From positions 2,294,001-2,358,000 of the forward strand of contig CP102255.1 in assembly GCA_025146135.1 (NCBI GenBank): a stretch of DNA of 64,000 nt, written 5' to 3'. The stretch comes from Anaerotruncus colihominis (GTDB lineage: Bacteria > Bacillota > Clostridia > Oscillospirales > Ruminococcaceae). A model generated the notes under the pieces. That model did not search any database. It worked only from the letters and a program-made list of their open reading frames with translations, and was not told where the DNA came from. Positions 32,327-42,763 of the stretch are shown in pieces. Position numbers and translations under genes: made by a program. Within the stretch, counting starts at the first letter, position 1, and every line of letters begins with the position of its first letter.

Positions 32327-32760
32327 GCCTCCTTGCTGCGAATGTCTCTTTCCAGAGTCACCGTCGTCCCCTTTCCCTCCTTTGATGTCACTTTAACCCG
32401 GTCCATCAGGCTTTGCATCACCGCGAAACCAAGTCCCGCACGTTCCTCCTCGGGAGCGGTTGTATACATCGGCTCCATTGCCTTTTTCACATCGGGAATG
32501 CCGCAGCCCTTGTCGCGGATTTTAATGGAAACATGGCTGTCCGGAAAAATATTCGCTGTTATGTATACGATCCCGAGCGTGTCCCGGTAAGCATGGACGA
32601 TACAGTTTGTCACCGCCTCACTGACGGCTGTCTTGATGTCAGAAAGCTCCTCGATCGTCGGATCAAGCTGTGCGATAAATGCTGCCACCGCTGTACGGGA
32701 AAAAGCCTCGTTGACCGATCTCCCCTCAAACTGAAGCTTCATAGAGTTACATGCTTTCAT
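32323..32760 (-). CDS. spoIIAB: anti-sigma F factor SpoIIAB
   Basis: A 145-residue GHKL-type kinase that binds and holds SigF and phosphorylates SpoIIAA. N-box: DIKTAVSEAVTNCIVHAY; G1 box: IRDKGCGIPDVKKAMEP; G2 region: EEERAGLGFAVMQSLMDRVKVTS. ATG at 32760 with GGAGGGG upstream was preferred over a start eight codons earlier. It overlaps spoIIAA by 14 bases and sigF by 4. Confidence 0.95.
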   Translation of the reverse strand: MKACNSMKLQFEGRSVNEAFSRTAVAAFIAQLDPTIEELSDIKTAVSEAVTNCIVHAYRDTLGIVYITANIFPDSHVSIKIRDKGCGIPDVKKAMEPMYTTAPEEERAGLGFAVMQSLMDRVKVTSKEGKGTTVTLERDIRSKEA

Positions 32761-33118
32761 CTTCGTCCCCTCCGGTCTTTTCAATATGTCCGGCTGTCAC
32801 ACGCCGTTCGGGCTTATCCATCACCGCAAGCCGGTCCAGTCCTGCGAGCATCATCACCTTTTTCAGATGACCGGCAATGTTAACCACCCGAAGCGAGCCG
32901 CCTACCTCCTGCATCAGCTTATAGCGGCCCATAACAAGTCCTATTCCGGAGGAATCCATAAACGTTACATCACGAAAATCAAGCTCCAGCGCGCGCGCCT
33001 GCGCTTTAAGCACCGCGTCGTCAATCGTCTCGCGCATTTCCCGCGCATTGTGGTGGTCAATATCGCCAATGATATGCGCCGTCACCAGCTCGTCCGTCAG
33101 ATCGATTTGAACAGACAT
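32747..33118 (-). CDS. spoIIAA: anti-anti-sigma factor SpoIIAA
   Basis: A 123-residue STAS-domain protein. When unphosphorylated it displaces SigF from SpoIIAB. The phosphorylated serine is S56 in FMDSSGIGLVMGRYK. The start was taken as ATG 33118 (MSVQIDL, aligning with the B. subtilis start MSLGIDM); another ATG three codons upstream is closer to the AAAGGA site than usual. First gene of the operon. Confidence 0.95.
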   Translation of the reverse strand: MSVQIDLTDELVTAHIIGDIDHHNAREMRETIDDAVLKAQARALELDFRDVTFMDSSGIGLVMGRYKLMQEVGGSLRVVNIAGHLKKVMMLAGLDRLAVMDKPERRVTAGHIEKTGGDEDESM

Positions 33119-33216
33119 CGTTTTCATACGTCCTTTCATCACGCGCCGGGCACGGCGCGCGTGGTTCGGCAAAAGTCCGGGCCGTGCGCGCCGCCAGACA
33201 CAGCCCGCACGCCGTC

Positions 33217-33248
33217 AAAAAAGCCCTATCCATAGGATAGAGCTTTTT
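33217..33248. terminator. bidirectional terminator between folC and spoIIA
   Basis: AAAAAGC-CTATC with GATAG-GCTTTTT around a short loop (33217-33248), with one mismatch in the stem. Confidence 0.8.
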
Positions 33249-33287
33249 GGGTAAAAAGGATGTCGAAGCATGACATGCAAACATATT

Positions 33288-34562
33288 TCATCCAACATCC
33301 GCAAACCTGGCGCGTACCTGGGAGGCGAACAGCAGCGACCCGCAGACAACAATTGCGCCGCCCTGTGCCGACGCGACTGCCTGCGCAAGCTCCAACGCCT
33401 CGTCAATACTGTGTGCCGCCGAAGCGCGCAGCCCCACCGCGTCAGCGCGCACAGCCAGCTCATGCGCACCGAGCGCGCGCGGGCTTTCCGGTGTAACGCA
33501 CAGCACGCGCGCCAAACGCGGCGCGAGCGCCCTGAGCAGGCCGGTGCTGTCTTTATCAGCCAGCACGCCGATCACGCCGGTCACGGGCTGATCCCCAAGC
33601 AGCGTCAACGCATCCGCGAGCGCGCCCGCGGCCTGGGGATTATGGGCGCCGTCGATGATTACAAGCGGATTGCGCTGTACAATTTCAAAGCGCGCCGGCA
33701 CATGTACCCCGGCAAGCGCCTTTGCGATGGTCCGCTCGTCCGGCAGGCGTCCGAGGAGCGCAGGGAGCGCCTGCCCGGCCGCTGTAATCGCCGTAACTGC
33801 GTTTGTAATCTGGTGATTGCCTATAAGCGGCAGATGCAGGCGCATCCCCTGATATATAAAGTCTGTGCCGTCCAGTCCGGACTGTACCTCTCTGACAGCG
33901 CCCGGATTTCCGGAAATCAGTGTGCAGCCGCGCTTTGCACACTCCTCCATAATCACAGCCAGCGCGTCAGGGTCCTGTTTACCGCAGGTCACGACGGGAA
34001 CGCCCGGTTTAATGATACCGCATTTTTCAAAGGCAATCTCACCAGGCGTACTGCCGAGCACGTCCGTGTGGTCCAGCCCGATGCGTGTAATCACGGAGAC
34101 AAGCGGCCGGCTGATCACATTGGTGGCGTCGAACCGGCCGCCGAGTCCGACTTCCGCCACAACCGCGCTGCAGCCGCTATCCGCGAAATACGAATAGGCC
34201 GCCGCAGTGATCAGCTCAAACTCCGTCATGCCTCCCACCTGTTCGGCGAGTGGCGCGATGCGCGTCATTTCGCGCGCGAGCGCCTCGTGTGCGATCGGCG
34301 CACCGTCAATCTGGATACGCTCGCAAAAATCGGTGATAAACGGCGAGACGGTCAGTCCTGTACGCAGGCCCGCCGCACTCAGGATAGCCGCCGTCATCAC
34401 CGCAGTGGAGCCTTTGCCGTTTGTCCCCGCGATATGCACAATGCGCAGGCGTTCCTGCGGATCGCCGAGCAGCGCCATCAGGCGGCGCATCCGGTCCAGC
34501 GTCGGCGGGCCGTTAAAACGTTTACGCGCATGAATATAGGAAACAGCTTCCTGATAGGTCAC
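33288..34562 (-). CDS. folC: bifunctional folylpolyglutamate/dihydrofolate synthase
   Basis: A 424-residue Mur-ligase-like enzyme that adds glutamate to folates. ATP loop HIAGTNGKGSTAVM (about residues 43-56), SPFITDFCERIQID, EVGLGGRFDATNVI, then the HTDVLG segment and the C-terminal DGAHNPQAAGAL. Start is GTG at 34562 with GGAGGG 8 bases upstream. It lies downstream of valS, separated by a 314-base gap that contains a repeat-like element. Confidence 0.95.
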   Translation of the reverse strand: MTYQEAVSYIHARKRFNGPPTLDRMRRLMALLGDPQERLRIVHIAGTNGKGSTAVMTAAILSAAGLRTGLTVSPFITDFCERIQIDGAPIAHEALAREMTRIAPLAEQVGGMTEFELITAAAYSYFADSGCSAVVAEVGLGGRFDATNVISRPLVSVITRIGLDHTDVLGSTPGEIAFEKCGIIKPGVPVVTCGKQDPDALAVIMEECAKRGCTLISGNPGAVREVQSGLDGTDFIYQGMRLHLPLIGNHQITNAVTAITAAGQALPALLGRLPDERTIAKALAGVHVPARFEIVQRNPLVIIDGAHNPQAAGALADALTLLGDQPVTGVIGVLADKDSTGLLRALAPRLARVLCVTPESPRALGAHELAVRADAVGLRASAAHSIDEALELAQAVASAQGGAIVVCGSLLFASQVRARFADVG

Positions 34563-34579
34563 AAATCATCCCTCCTGTA

Positions 34580-34742
34580 AGAACCTGTATTCACAGCCGC
34601 AAAACGCCGTCCAGGCGGGCCTTTTGCCCCCGCTCCACGTTAAATTTTCTTGCCGGGCGACAGCCCGCCTGCAAAAATTTGCCTTGATCGGGTACAAAAT
34701 CCCTCGCCTGTCCAGTATCCTCCGGCTGTAAATACAGGTTCT
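34580..34742. repeat. 163-bp element with 19-bp inverted ends (MITE-like)
   Basis: AGAACCTGTATTCACAGCC (34580-34598) and its complement with one mismatch (34724-34742) bound a GC-rich interior that itself holds shorter inverted pairs (e.g. CAGGCGGGC near 34611 and the CGCCTG near 34705). Open frames across it look spurious. Shape and location in an intergenic gap fit a miniature inverted-repeat element or a large RNA hairpin. The second copy needed to prove a dispersed repeat was not seen in this window. Confidence 0.5.
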
Positions 34743-34782
34743 AAAACTGCAAAAAGGCGCTCTCCCAACACGCCCAAGGCTG

Positions 34783-34811
34783 AAAAGCCGGGACGGAATC
34801 CCCGCCCCGGC
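34783..34811 (-). terminator. terminator of valS
   Basis: GCCGGGACGG (34787-34796) pairs with CCGCCCCGGC (34802-34811) with one mismatch; on the minus strand the stem is followed by TTTT. Confidence 0.65.
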
Positions 34812-34876
34812 TCCGAAACTGACCAGTAAGACCAATCCTGTTTTTCGCAGGGCTTCGCCGTCCACAGTCCCTCCAT

Positions 34877-37495
<2,619 letters not shown>

Positions 37496-37551
37496 ATCTT
37501 TTCCTCCAGTGTCCATTTATACACAATCTTGATTCATAAACAATATTTTAT

Positions 37552-37580
37552 ATTATAGTTGATTTTTCCCCGAAATACAA
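37552..37580 (-). promoter_or_regulatory. promoter of valS
   Basis: On the minus strand TTGTAT (37580-37575), 17-base spacer, TATAAT (37557-37552). Confidence 0.65.
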
Positions 37581-37611
37581 CTGTCAGCGCCAGCCGGCAT
37601 AAAAAAATACG

Positions 37612-37674
37612 GAAAGCTGAATATAAAAAGCAAGCCTGCGCTGGGCGCAGGCTTGCTTTTTATATTCAGCTTTC
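37612..37674. terminator. 30-bp perfect inverted repeat, bidirectional terminator
   Basis: Arms 37612-37641 and 37645-37674 with loop TGG. The GC core GCAAGCCTGCGC is flanked by AAAAA/TTTTT and then by further paired AT-rich bases. Much longer than a usual terminator stem. Confidence 0.8.
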
Positions 37675-37705
37675 AGACCAACCGGCGCAAACTGCATGAG
37701 TGGAA

Positions 37706-37774
37706 CGCCTGTCCTACTATTCGCGGCGCAGCCTGTAAAAGCGCAGCGCCTGTCCCACTGTTCGCGGCGCAGCC
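37706..37774. repeat. two direct 28-bp repeats, 41-bp period
   Basis: CGCCTGTCCTACTATTCGCG.. at 37706-37733 recurs at 37747-37774 with two mismatches, both ending in GCGGCGCAGCC. They lie between the M23 gene and the palindrome in otherwise empty sequence. Possibly a dispersed extragenic repeat; role unknown. Confidence 0.6.
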
Positions 37775-37817
37775 GACTAAAGTTTTTTGCCAAGCTTTTT
37801 TTAAAAAAGCGGGCGGC

Positions 37818-38606
37818 CTATTGATCCAGGTAAACGAGCGGGTCGATCATGCGGCCGTCTACACGAATCTCGAAGTGCAGGTGGTTGCCGGTGGAATTGC
37901 CGGTGGAACCGACATTTGCGATTTTCTCACCCTGTTTCACAGTCTGGCCAACCGATACGGATACTGAGCTGTTATGTCCGTACAGCGTGCGCGAACCGTC
38001 CGCATGGCGTAAGATCACACAAATACCGTACTCGCCGTACCAGCCCGCCTGTTCGACAACGCCCTCGGCCGCCGCGTAAACAGGCGTACCATACGGCGCT
38101 GCCAAATCAATGCCATTGTGATGCGGGTAATCATAAAAATCCGCCGACAGCCATCCACCCTTGAGCGGACGTGCAAACGATGTTTTCCAGGCGCTGCCGT
38201 CGGCAGTCTCGCTGTAGAGGACTTTCGTCCCGCGCTTCACGACCGCATTTACAGGCTGCGCCGTCTGCTCCGCTTTGATTGAAACCACCTTGACGGCACG
38301 ATCGCCCTCATAAATCACTTGGGCTTCAATCTTCTGCTCCCCTGGCGTGCCGCTGCGCACTGGCTCCTCATAACCCCGGTAAATACCCGGCAGGTCTATG
38401 TAGGAGGTTGCAAATGGAATTTTCTGTGTCGTTGTAACGGTGCGCGTCACACGTGCCGGCACTTCGAGCGCCTGTGTGTGCGTTGCAAACAAAAAAACAC
38501 ACACTACGGCAGTGATGGCCGCCGTCTGTTTTTTCATTCTGTTATACCATCTTTTTGTCCCATTCCCTGCTGTCTTAACAATCGATTCGACCGCAGGTTT
38601 CTCCAT
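37818..38606 (-). CDS. membrane-anchored G5/M23 peptidase
   Basis: A 262-residue protein. A short cytoplasmic tail and one membrane helix (about residues 27-46), then a G5 domain (TRTVTTTQKIPFATSYIDLP, IKAEQTAQPVNAVVKRGTKV), then an M23 LytM-type domain with HHNGIDLAAPYGTPVYA (zinc His and Asp), LYGHNSS and HLHFEIRVDG (second His pair). It would cut peptidoglycan cross-bridges or act as a sporulation-type LytM protein. AGGAGG precedes the ATG. Divergent from the corrinoid gene. Confidence 0.92.
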   Translation of the reverse strand: MEKPAVESIVKTAGNGTKRWYNRMKKQTAAITAVVCVFLFATHTQALEVPARVTRTVTTTQKIPFATSYIDLPGIYRGYEEPVRSGTPGEQKIEAQVIYEGDRAVKVVSIKAEQTAQPVNAVVKRGTKVLYSETADGSAWKTSFARPLKGGWLSADFYDYPHHNGIDLAAPYGTPVYAAAEGVVEQAGWYGEYGICVILRHADGSRTLYGHNSSVSVSVGQTVKQGEKIANVGSTGNSTGNHLHFEIRVDGRMIDPLVYLDQ

Positions 38607-38824
38607 AAATCATCCTCCTTGCGGGAAATTTGCATCCTGCCGTAAGCAGCACACCACACGCTTACAGCAAGTACTTTTGATGATAGCGGTCAATTATGAA
38701 TAAACTATTAATATTTAAATTTATTCATATAAGCTTTACGATATTGGAAACGCTTAGATTATCGGATTGGCCGTTTACTGGCTATGTTGGAAAAGCAAGC
38801 CGTCACAGATTTTGACACGAACGC

Positions 38825-38853
38825 TTGAATTTAGGGGAACATTGCAGTATGAT
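38825..38853 (+). promoter_or_regulatory. promoter of the corrinoid protein gene
   Basis: TTGAAT (38825-38830), 17-base spacer, TATGAT (38848-38853). Upstream, ATGAATAAA (38696-38704) and TTTATTCAT (38720-38728) form an AT-rich inverted repeat that could bind a regulator. Confidence 0.6.
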
Positions 38854-38886
38854 GATACCATAGTTTTGACTGTGGAGGGTAACACA

Positions 38887-39525
38887 TTGTCTCAAATATT
38901 AGAAGATATCAGCCTTTGTTTACAACAGGGCCGCGCGCCTGCTGTCAAAGAACATATTTCGCGGGCCATTCAGGAGGGACTGACAGCCGACGAAATTCTC
39001 GAAGGCGGTCTTTTGGCAGGCATGGGAGTAATCGGCGAAAAATTCAAAGCCAATAAAGTCTTTATTCCTGAAGTCATGATTGCCGCGCGCGCTATGAACG
39101 CCGGACTTGAATTGTTAAAACCGCTGTTGGCTGCCGCCGGCGGCCAACAGCGCGGCACTGTCGTGCTTGGAACAGTCAAGGGTGACCGACATGATATTGG
39201 AAAAAATTTGGTAAAAATGATGCTCGAAGGCAAGGGGCTGAAGGTTGTCGATCTTGGCGTAGATGTCCCCGCAGCCCGTTATCTTGCAGCTGCGGATGAG
39301 CATCAGGCCGATATCATCGCCTGTTCGGCCTTGCTGACCACCACCATGAATGAAATGCGAAATGTGGTCAGCCTTGTTAATGAATCTCCGCTTAAGGGCA
39401 ATGTACGCGTCATGATCGGCGGCGCGCCGGTTACGCAGAGCTTTTGCGATGAAATCGGGGCGGACAGCTATACGCCTGACGCAGCCACTTGTGCGGAAGT
39501 TGCGCTTGGGTTCTGCCAAAAGTAG
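38887..39525 (+). CDS. corrinoid protein of methyltransferase systems (MtaC/MtbC-like)
   Basis: A 212-residue B12 protein. N-terminal four-helix cap (residues about 5-85, EHISRAIQEGLTADEILEGG), then a Rossmann B12-binding domain with the lower ligand motif GDRHDIGKN (His102) and VDLGVDVPA, SALLTTTMNEM and MIGGAPVTQSF. It would carry a methyl group between a substrate-specific and a folate methyltransferase. Start is TTG at 38887 with GGAGGG 7 bases upstream. No methyltransferase gene (MtaB, MttB, MtrH or the like) lies nearby, so its partner is encoded elsewhere. Confidence 0.9.
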   Translation: MSQILEDISLCLQQGRAPAVKEHISRAIQEGLTADEILEGGLLAGMGVIGEKFKANKVFIPEVMIAARAMNAGLELLKPLLAAAGGQQRGTVVLGTVKGDRHDIGKNLVKMMLEGKGLKVVDLGVDVPAARYLAAADEHQADIIACSALLTTTMNEMRNVVSLVNESPLKGNVRVMIGGAPVTQSFCDEIGADSYTPDAATCAEVALGFCQK

Positions 39526-39561
39526 TTTGCAAGCGCACATCGTATGATTTTATTATAAATG

Positions 39562-39598
39562 AAAAGACACCGCTGTTTCCAGCGGTGTCTTTTTCAAT
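39562..39598. terminator. bidirectional terminator
   Basis: AAAAGACACCGCTG (39562-39575) with CAGCGGTGTCTTTT (39580-39593), loop TTTC; separates the convergent corrinoid and aroF genes. Confidence 0.92.
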
Positions 39599-39600
39599 AA

Positions 39601-40614
39601 TTATTGTAATTTTTTTCCTTCAAATAAAACGCGTTTTTTCAAATCCTCCATCAGTGCCGAAAACTGCGGCAAATCGAGAGATTGCGCGCCATCACACAGC
39701 GCGTTTGCCGGGTCGTTGTGCACCTCGACCATTAAACCGTCCGCACCAGCCGCAACAACAGTACGCGCCAGCGGCGGCACCAGCCATGCGTGTCCTGTCG
39801 CGTGGCTCGGATCGACAATCACAGGCAGATGAGTCAACCGCTTGAGCAGCGGAATCGCGGAGATATCAAGCGTGTTGCGCGTCATTGTTTCAAATGTCCG
39901 CACGCCGCGCTCACATAAAATTACCTTTTGATTACCGCCGGACAAAATATATTCGGCTGACATCAGCCATTCCTCCACCGTATTTGCAAGACCGCGCTTA
40001 AGCAGGATCGGCTTATTGCAATGGCCCAGCTCACGCAGCAGATCAAAATTCTGCATATTGCGCGCACCCACTTGAATAACGTCGACTTCGGAAAACAGAT
40101 CGAGGCAATCTGCATTCATGATTTCTGTGACGATTGGCAGTCCGGTTTCATGTTTGGCCTCTAAAAGCAGGCGTATTCCATCGGCATGCAGCCCCTGAAA
40201 CGCATACGGCGAGGTGCGCGGTTTAAAGGCCCCGCCGCGCAGAAGCGTGGCGCCGCTCGCTTTGACCGACTGCGCGACACGGATGATCTGTTCCTCGCTC
40301 TCCACCGAACATGGCCCGGCGATCACCTGAAACAGTCCCTCCCCAATGGTCACATCCCCGGCTGTGACATGAGTATCCTGCGGATGTATTTTTCGATTGA
40401 CTGCCTTATAAGGCTCACTGATGCGTTTGGCGCTTTCAACTATGTCAATTGTGGCAATATAATCCGCGTCAAGGCGGGAGGTATCGCCGATCAAACCAAT
40501 GATCGTATGCTGTGTACCTTCGCTGACATTGGTTGCAAACCCCTTGGCATGGAATGAATCGAGCAATTCCTGCACCTTTTGCGGTGCGGGATTCGGTTTT
40601 AATACAAGAATCAT
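39601..40614 (-). CDS. aroF: 3-deoxy-7-phosphoheptulonate synthase, type I-beta
   Basis: A 337-residue DAHP synthase condensing PEP and erythrose 4-phosphate, first step of aromatic amino-acid synthesis. The N-terminal ferredoxin-like regulatory domain (residues 1-70, MILVLKPNPAPQKVQELLDS) precedes a KdsA-like TIM barrel: IAGPCSVES, LLRGGAFKPRTSPYAFQG, QVGARNMQNF, KPILLKRG, VILCERGVRTFE, VIVDPSHATGH. Cys of GPC, His of DPSHATGH and the Glu/Asp metal ligands are present. AGAGGG precedes the ATG. Confidence 0.95.
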   Translation of the reverse strand: MILVLKPNPAPQKVQELLDSFHAKGFATNVSEGTQHTIIGLIGDTSRLDADYIATIDIVESAKRISEPYKAVNRKIHPQDTHVTAGDVTIGEGLFQVIAGPCSVESEEQIIRVAQSVKASGATLLRGGAFKPRTSPYAFQGLHADGIRLLLEAKHETGLPIVTEIMNADCLDLFSEVDVIQVGARNMQNFDLLRELGHCNKPILLKRGLANTVEEWLMSAEYILSGGNQKVILCERGVRTFETMTRNTLDISAIPLLKRLTHLPVIVDPSHATGHAWLVPPLARTVVAAGADGLMVEVHNDPANALCDGAQSLDLPQFSALMEDLKKRVLFEGKKLQ

Positions 40615-40654
40615 TTGAATCCCTCTTTTTCAGTTTAAAGCTTTTAACTATTAA

Positions 40655-40683
40655 AGTATAGCGCGTCGTACCGGCTTTGTCAA
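40655..40683 (-). promoter_or_regulatory. promoter of aroF
   Basis: On the minus strand TTGACA (40683-40678), 17-base spacer, TATACT (40660-40655). Confidence 0.85.
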
Positions 40684-40735
40684 GCAGAGCGCCGGCGCCA
40701 TACAATATAGGAGAAACGATTTGGGAGGGATCTTA

Positions 40736-40864
40736 GTGTCCAACAGTGTGCAAGCTGCATCTGCGCGCAATTTCAATTCCATCTTTCTTGGGCTTGGACT
40801 TTTGCTCGTGATCTGTGTTCTTATCCTGCCGTTGCTTGCAGGAACGCGAAACGCATTTCGATAA
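40736..40864 (+). CDS. 42-residue single-helix membrane protein
   Basis: GTG start at 40736 with GGGAGG 8 bases upstream. The peptide has a polar N-terminus (MSNSVQAASARNFN) and one hydrophobic segment SIFLGLGLLLVICVLILPLL. A stem (40869-40877 with 40901-40909) follows the stop. Unknown function. Confidence 0.6.
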   Translation: MSNSVQAASARNFNSIFLGLGLLLVICVLILPLLAGTRNAFR

Positions 40865-40868
40865 ACAA

Positions 40869-40921
40869 ATCCGGCTGGGAGAAAAGCATCGCTTTCGCCT
40901 CAGCCGGATATCTCCGTTTTT
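40869..40921 (+). terminator. probable terminator of the 42-residue gene
   Basis: ATCCGGCTG (40869-40877) with CAGCCGGAT (40901-40909); the T-run (CGTTTTTC) starts seven bases later, so it is weaker than most in the window. Confidence 0.5.
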
Positions 40922-41014
40922 CTTTCAGCCGACTGCCCAGAAATAAGACCGTCTATTCATCGCCTAACAGCTATTTTCCTGCGTGTTTGCCCACTTGCGG
41001 GCAGGCGCATTTTG

Positions 41015-41056
41015 AACAAACGGCCCCGCGCTGCGGACGGCGCAGAGCCGTTTGTT
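41015..41056 (-). terminator. hairpin after the secreted-protein gene
   Basis: AACAAACGGC (41015-41024) with GCCGTTTGTT (41047-41056). It overlaps the stop codon of the minus-strand gene; no clear T-run follows, so termination is uncertain. Confidence 0.45.
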
Positions 41057-41655
41057 TATCGGCGCGACGGCAGATAAAGTCCGGTCGCATCTGTTTTCGC
41101 GGCTGTCTCCTTCGGTTCCGCCGTCGCCGAGGGCTTTGAAACAGATGCCAAATCGACCTCTTTTTCCGCTAGAATATAAGTGCCTGGCGTGCGGGTACGT
41201 ACAGTAAAGATCGTATCCCCGGAATCATTCTCGCCCACTGTGAAATAAGAGGAAACATCCTCAAGCGTTCCATTCGAGATGCGGTAAAATACCACGTCCT
41301 TTGGGTTGATAGCCGCGTCACCGTCGGCGTCAAACGGATTATAGATCACAATGGTCGGCACCGTTGTAGATGGTATGGAGGGGTTGATCTCAAACGCATA
41401 CAAAAACGCGTTCTGATCATCAAACAGATCGGCGAATGCGCAATCGTCCCAGTCGGTTGACAGGCCCGCATAAAAATTGTCAGGATCGGAATCAGCCATA
41501 TATTGCAGCTTGGCCTGCGTTTCAGACCCGCTTTCAAATGTGACGACGTTCATCTCATTGGCGGTCGATTTGACAACACCTCCGCTCGCAAATGCCGCAG
41601 TACTTAGGGAAAGCGCCGCCAAAAGCGCCGTGGCTGTGCAAAGAAGCTTTTTCAT
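41056..41655 (-). CDS. secreted protein with dockerin-like acidic segment, unknown
   Basis: A 199-residue exported protein with a Sec signal (cleavage about AFA-SGG, residue 24). The mature part is Asp-rich, including DADGDAAINPKDVVFYRI, which resembles one calcium-loop half of a dockerin, and FTVRTRTPGTYILAEKEVDL, then a Ser/Thr/Ala-rich tail. No anchor was seen. Ribosome site GGAGG is 13 bases from the ATG, a little far. Function unknown. Confidence 0.6.
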   Translation of the reverse strand: MKKLLCTATALLAALSLSTAAFASGGVVKSTANEMNVVTFESGSETQAKLQYMADSDPDNFYAGLSTDWDDCAFADLFDDQNAFLYAFEINPSIPSTTVPTIVIYNPFDADGDAAINPKDVVFYRISNGTLEDVSSYFTVGENDSGDTIFTVRTRTPGTYILAEKEVDLASVSKPSATAEPKETAAKTDATGLYLPSRR

Positions 41656-41832
41656 ATCTGGAAGTGATCCTCCTGTTCATTGTTAAAATATTCCGCTGTG
41701 TTCAGTATAACGGGATATTGTGAACAAAACATGAAATATAAAACTTTTTCATAAAAAACAAGCGGCCGGGTTTAAATATGTGTACGCGCAACCTCTCCAT
41801 GTTCTGCATAGGATAGGGCGGGAGGCGATGCC

Positions 41833-42078
41833 ATGGCGATGAATCAGAATGGGCGGCCACAGGGTGGAATGCAGCGCCCAAGCGGCAACCGTCCAATGAT
41901 GCAGGGGCGTTCCATGCAGGGAAGACGCCCTGTACAGGGACGTCCTATGGGGAACGGATCTATGCAGCGTACAAATAATACATCGCGTCAGCCGGGCGTA
42001 CTCGGCAGACTGATCAACACAAGCGACCCCATCGGTTCTATCAGCAAAATTGTCAATATCTTAAAGATCCTGGGCTAA
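41833..42078 (+). CDS. small low-complexity Met/Gln/Gly/Arg protein
   Basis: An 81-residue protein. Residues 1-55 are low-complexity with repeats of QGR, MQGR and NRPMMQG; residues 56-81 (VLGRLINTSDPIGSISKIVN) are a regular amphipathic helix. GGGAGG precedes the ATG and a terminator follows. Positive charge and disorder suggest nucleic-acid, spore-coat or surface binding (inference). It is the last gene before the mobile region. Confidence 0.65.
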   Translation: MAMNQNGRPQGGMQRPSGNRPMMQGRSMQGRRPVQGRPMGNGSMQRTNNTSRQPGVLGRLINTSDPIGSISKIVNILKILG

Positions 42079-42085
42079 CAAATTG

Positions 42086-42127
42086 AGCGGGAACGATATA
42101 GCTTGAGCTAAACCGTTCCCGCTTTTC
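42086..42127 (+). terminator. terminator before the mobile region
   Basis: AGCGGGAACG (42086-42095) with CGTTCCCGCT (42114-42123), then TTTT. Confidence 0.85.
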
Positions 42128-42133
42128 GCGCGT

Positions 42134-42235
42134 CATACAGAAAAGCCGCCGTTGTCTGCTGTGGAACGGGAACAATTTCCGGATAGTTCGCAAATAGCCA
42201 GAGCATTCAAAGAAAAATACGCAGGAAGCATTTAG
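42134..42235 (+). pseudogene. 3-prime tail of a conjugation-module gene
   Basis: An open frame without a start reads HTEKPPLSAVEREQFPDSSQ and ends with FKEKYAGSI before TAG at 42233-42235. Regular coding character begins directly after the chromosomal terminator, so this marks the left junction of the mobile region. The parent protein is probably a relaxase or replication protein of a Tn1549/Tn916-like element, but I cannot name it securely. Confidence 0.4.
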
Positions 42236-42357
42236 TTTTACGCTGATAAGGAAGTATTCACAACAACTTATCACTAACGCTGACAGACAGGGTGCAAACA
42301 GAAACAGAGAGTTAATCACTTTCCATAGTGGTCGGCTCTCTGTTTTTCTATCTTCAC

Positions 42358-42475
42358 TTTGTTACGCAATAGAACGTCATTTTTGAGGGTAGAAGTATAA
42401 AATATCATCTAAGCGTTTTACACGTTCTGCAAGCCGCATAAATCAAGCGTTTTTTACCCTCTACTGCGTAACAAA
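42358..42475. repeat. 118-bp element with 11-bp inverted ends, copy 1
   Basis: TTTGTTACGCA (42358-42368) and TGCGTAACAAA (42465-42475) are exact complements. An inner pair GAGGGTA/TACCCTC gives a second helix. A related copy begins at 42764. Confidence 0.6.
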
Positions 42476-42615
42476 CCTGTGGTAATTATCCTAGGGAGCA
42501 TAGACCGCCTATCTTGGATTTTCCTATGTTGGAAAAGCCTACATTGGATTATCCAACATTGGAAAAACCTACGTTGGAAAATCCAACGCAATTAAATAAA
42601 GATATAAATAACTAA
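42472..42615 (+). pseudogene. C-terminal remnant of an ICE replication initiator
   Basis: A 47-codon frame without a start ends in the repeat PTLDYPTLEKPTLENPTQLN then KDINN and TAA. This Pro-Thr-Leu linker is characteristic of the RepA-like replication initiators of Clostridial conjugative elements. The N-terminal DNA-binding part is missing. Confidence 0.5.
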
Positions 42616-42763
42616 AGAAATACCAAATACGGATTTAATTAAATACCCATTCCCTTCCTATCCTTTCCCTAATCCCTCTCCTTTTGAGCAAGGCAAAGCG
42701 GCAGAGCCGCCGGAATGGAAAAGAATGGAACGGAAACGGCAATATAAAAATATCGTTTGTTAT

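Noticed and set aside
33270..34580. 436-codon plus-strand frame opposite folC
   Set aside because: FolC motifs are unambiguous on the minus strand; the frame is an effect of GC-rich codon use.
37496..37611. T-box leader before valS
   Set aside because: The leader is under 60 bases after the predicted promoter and lacks the AGGGTGGNACCGCG box.
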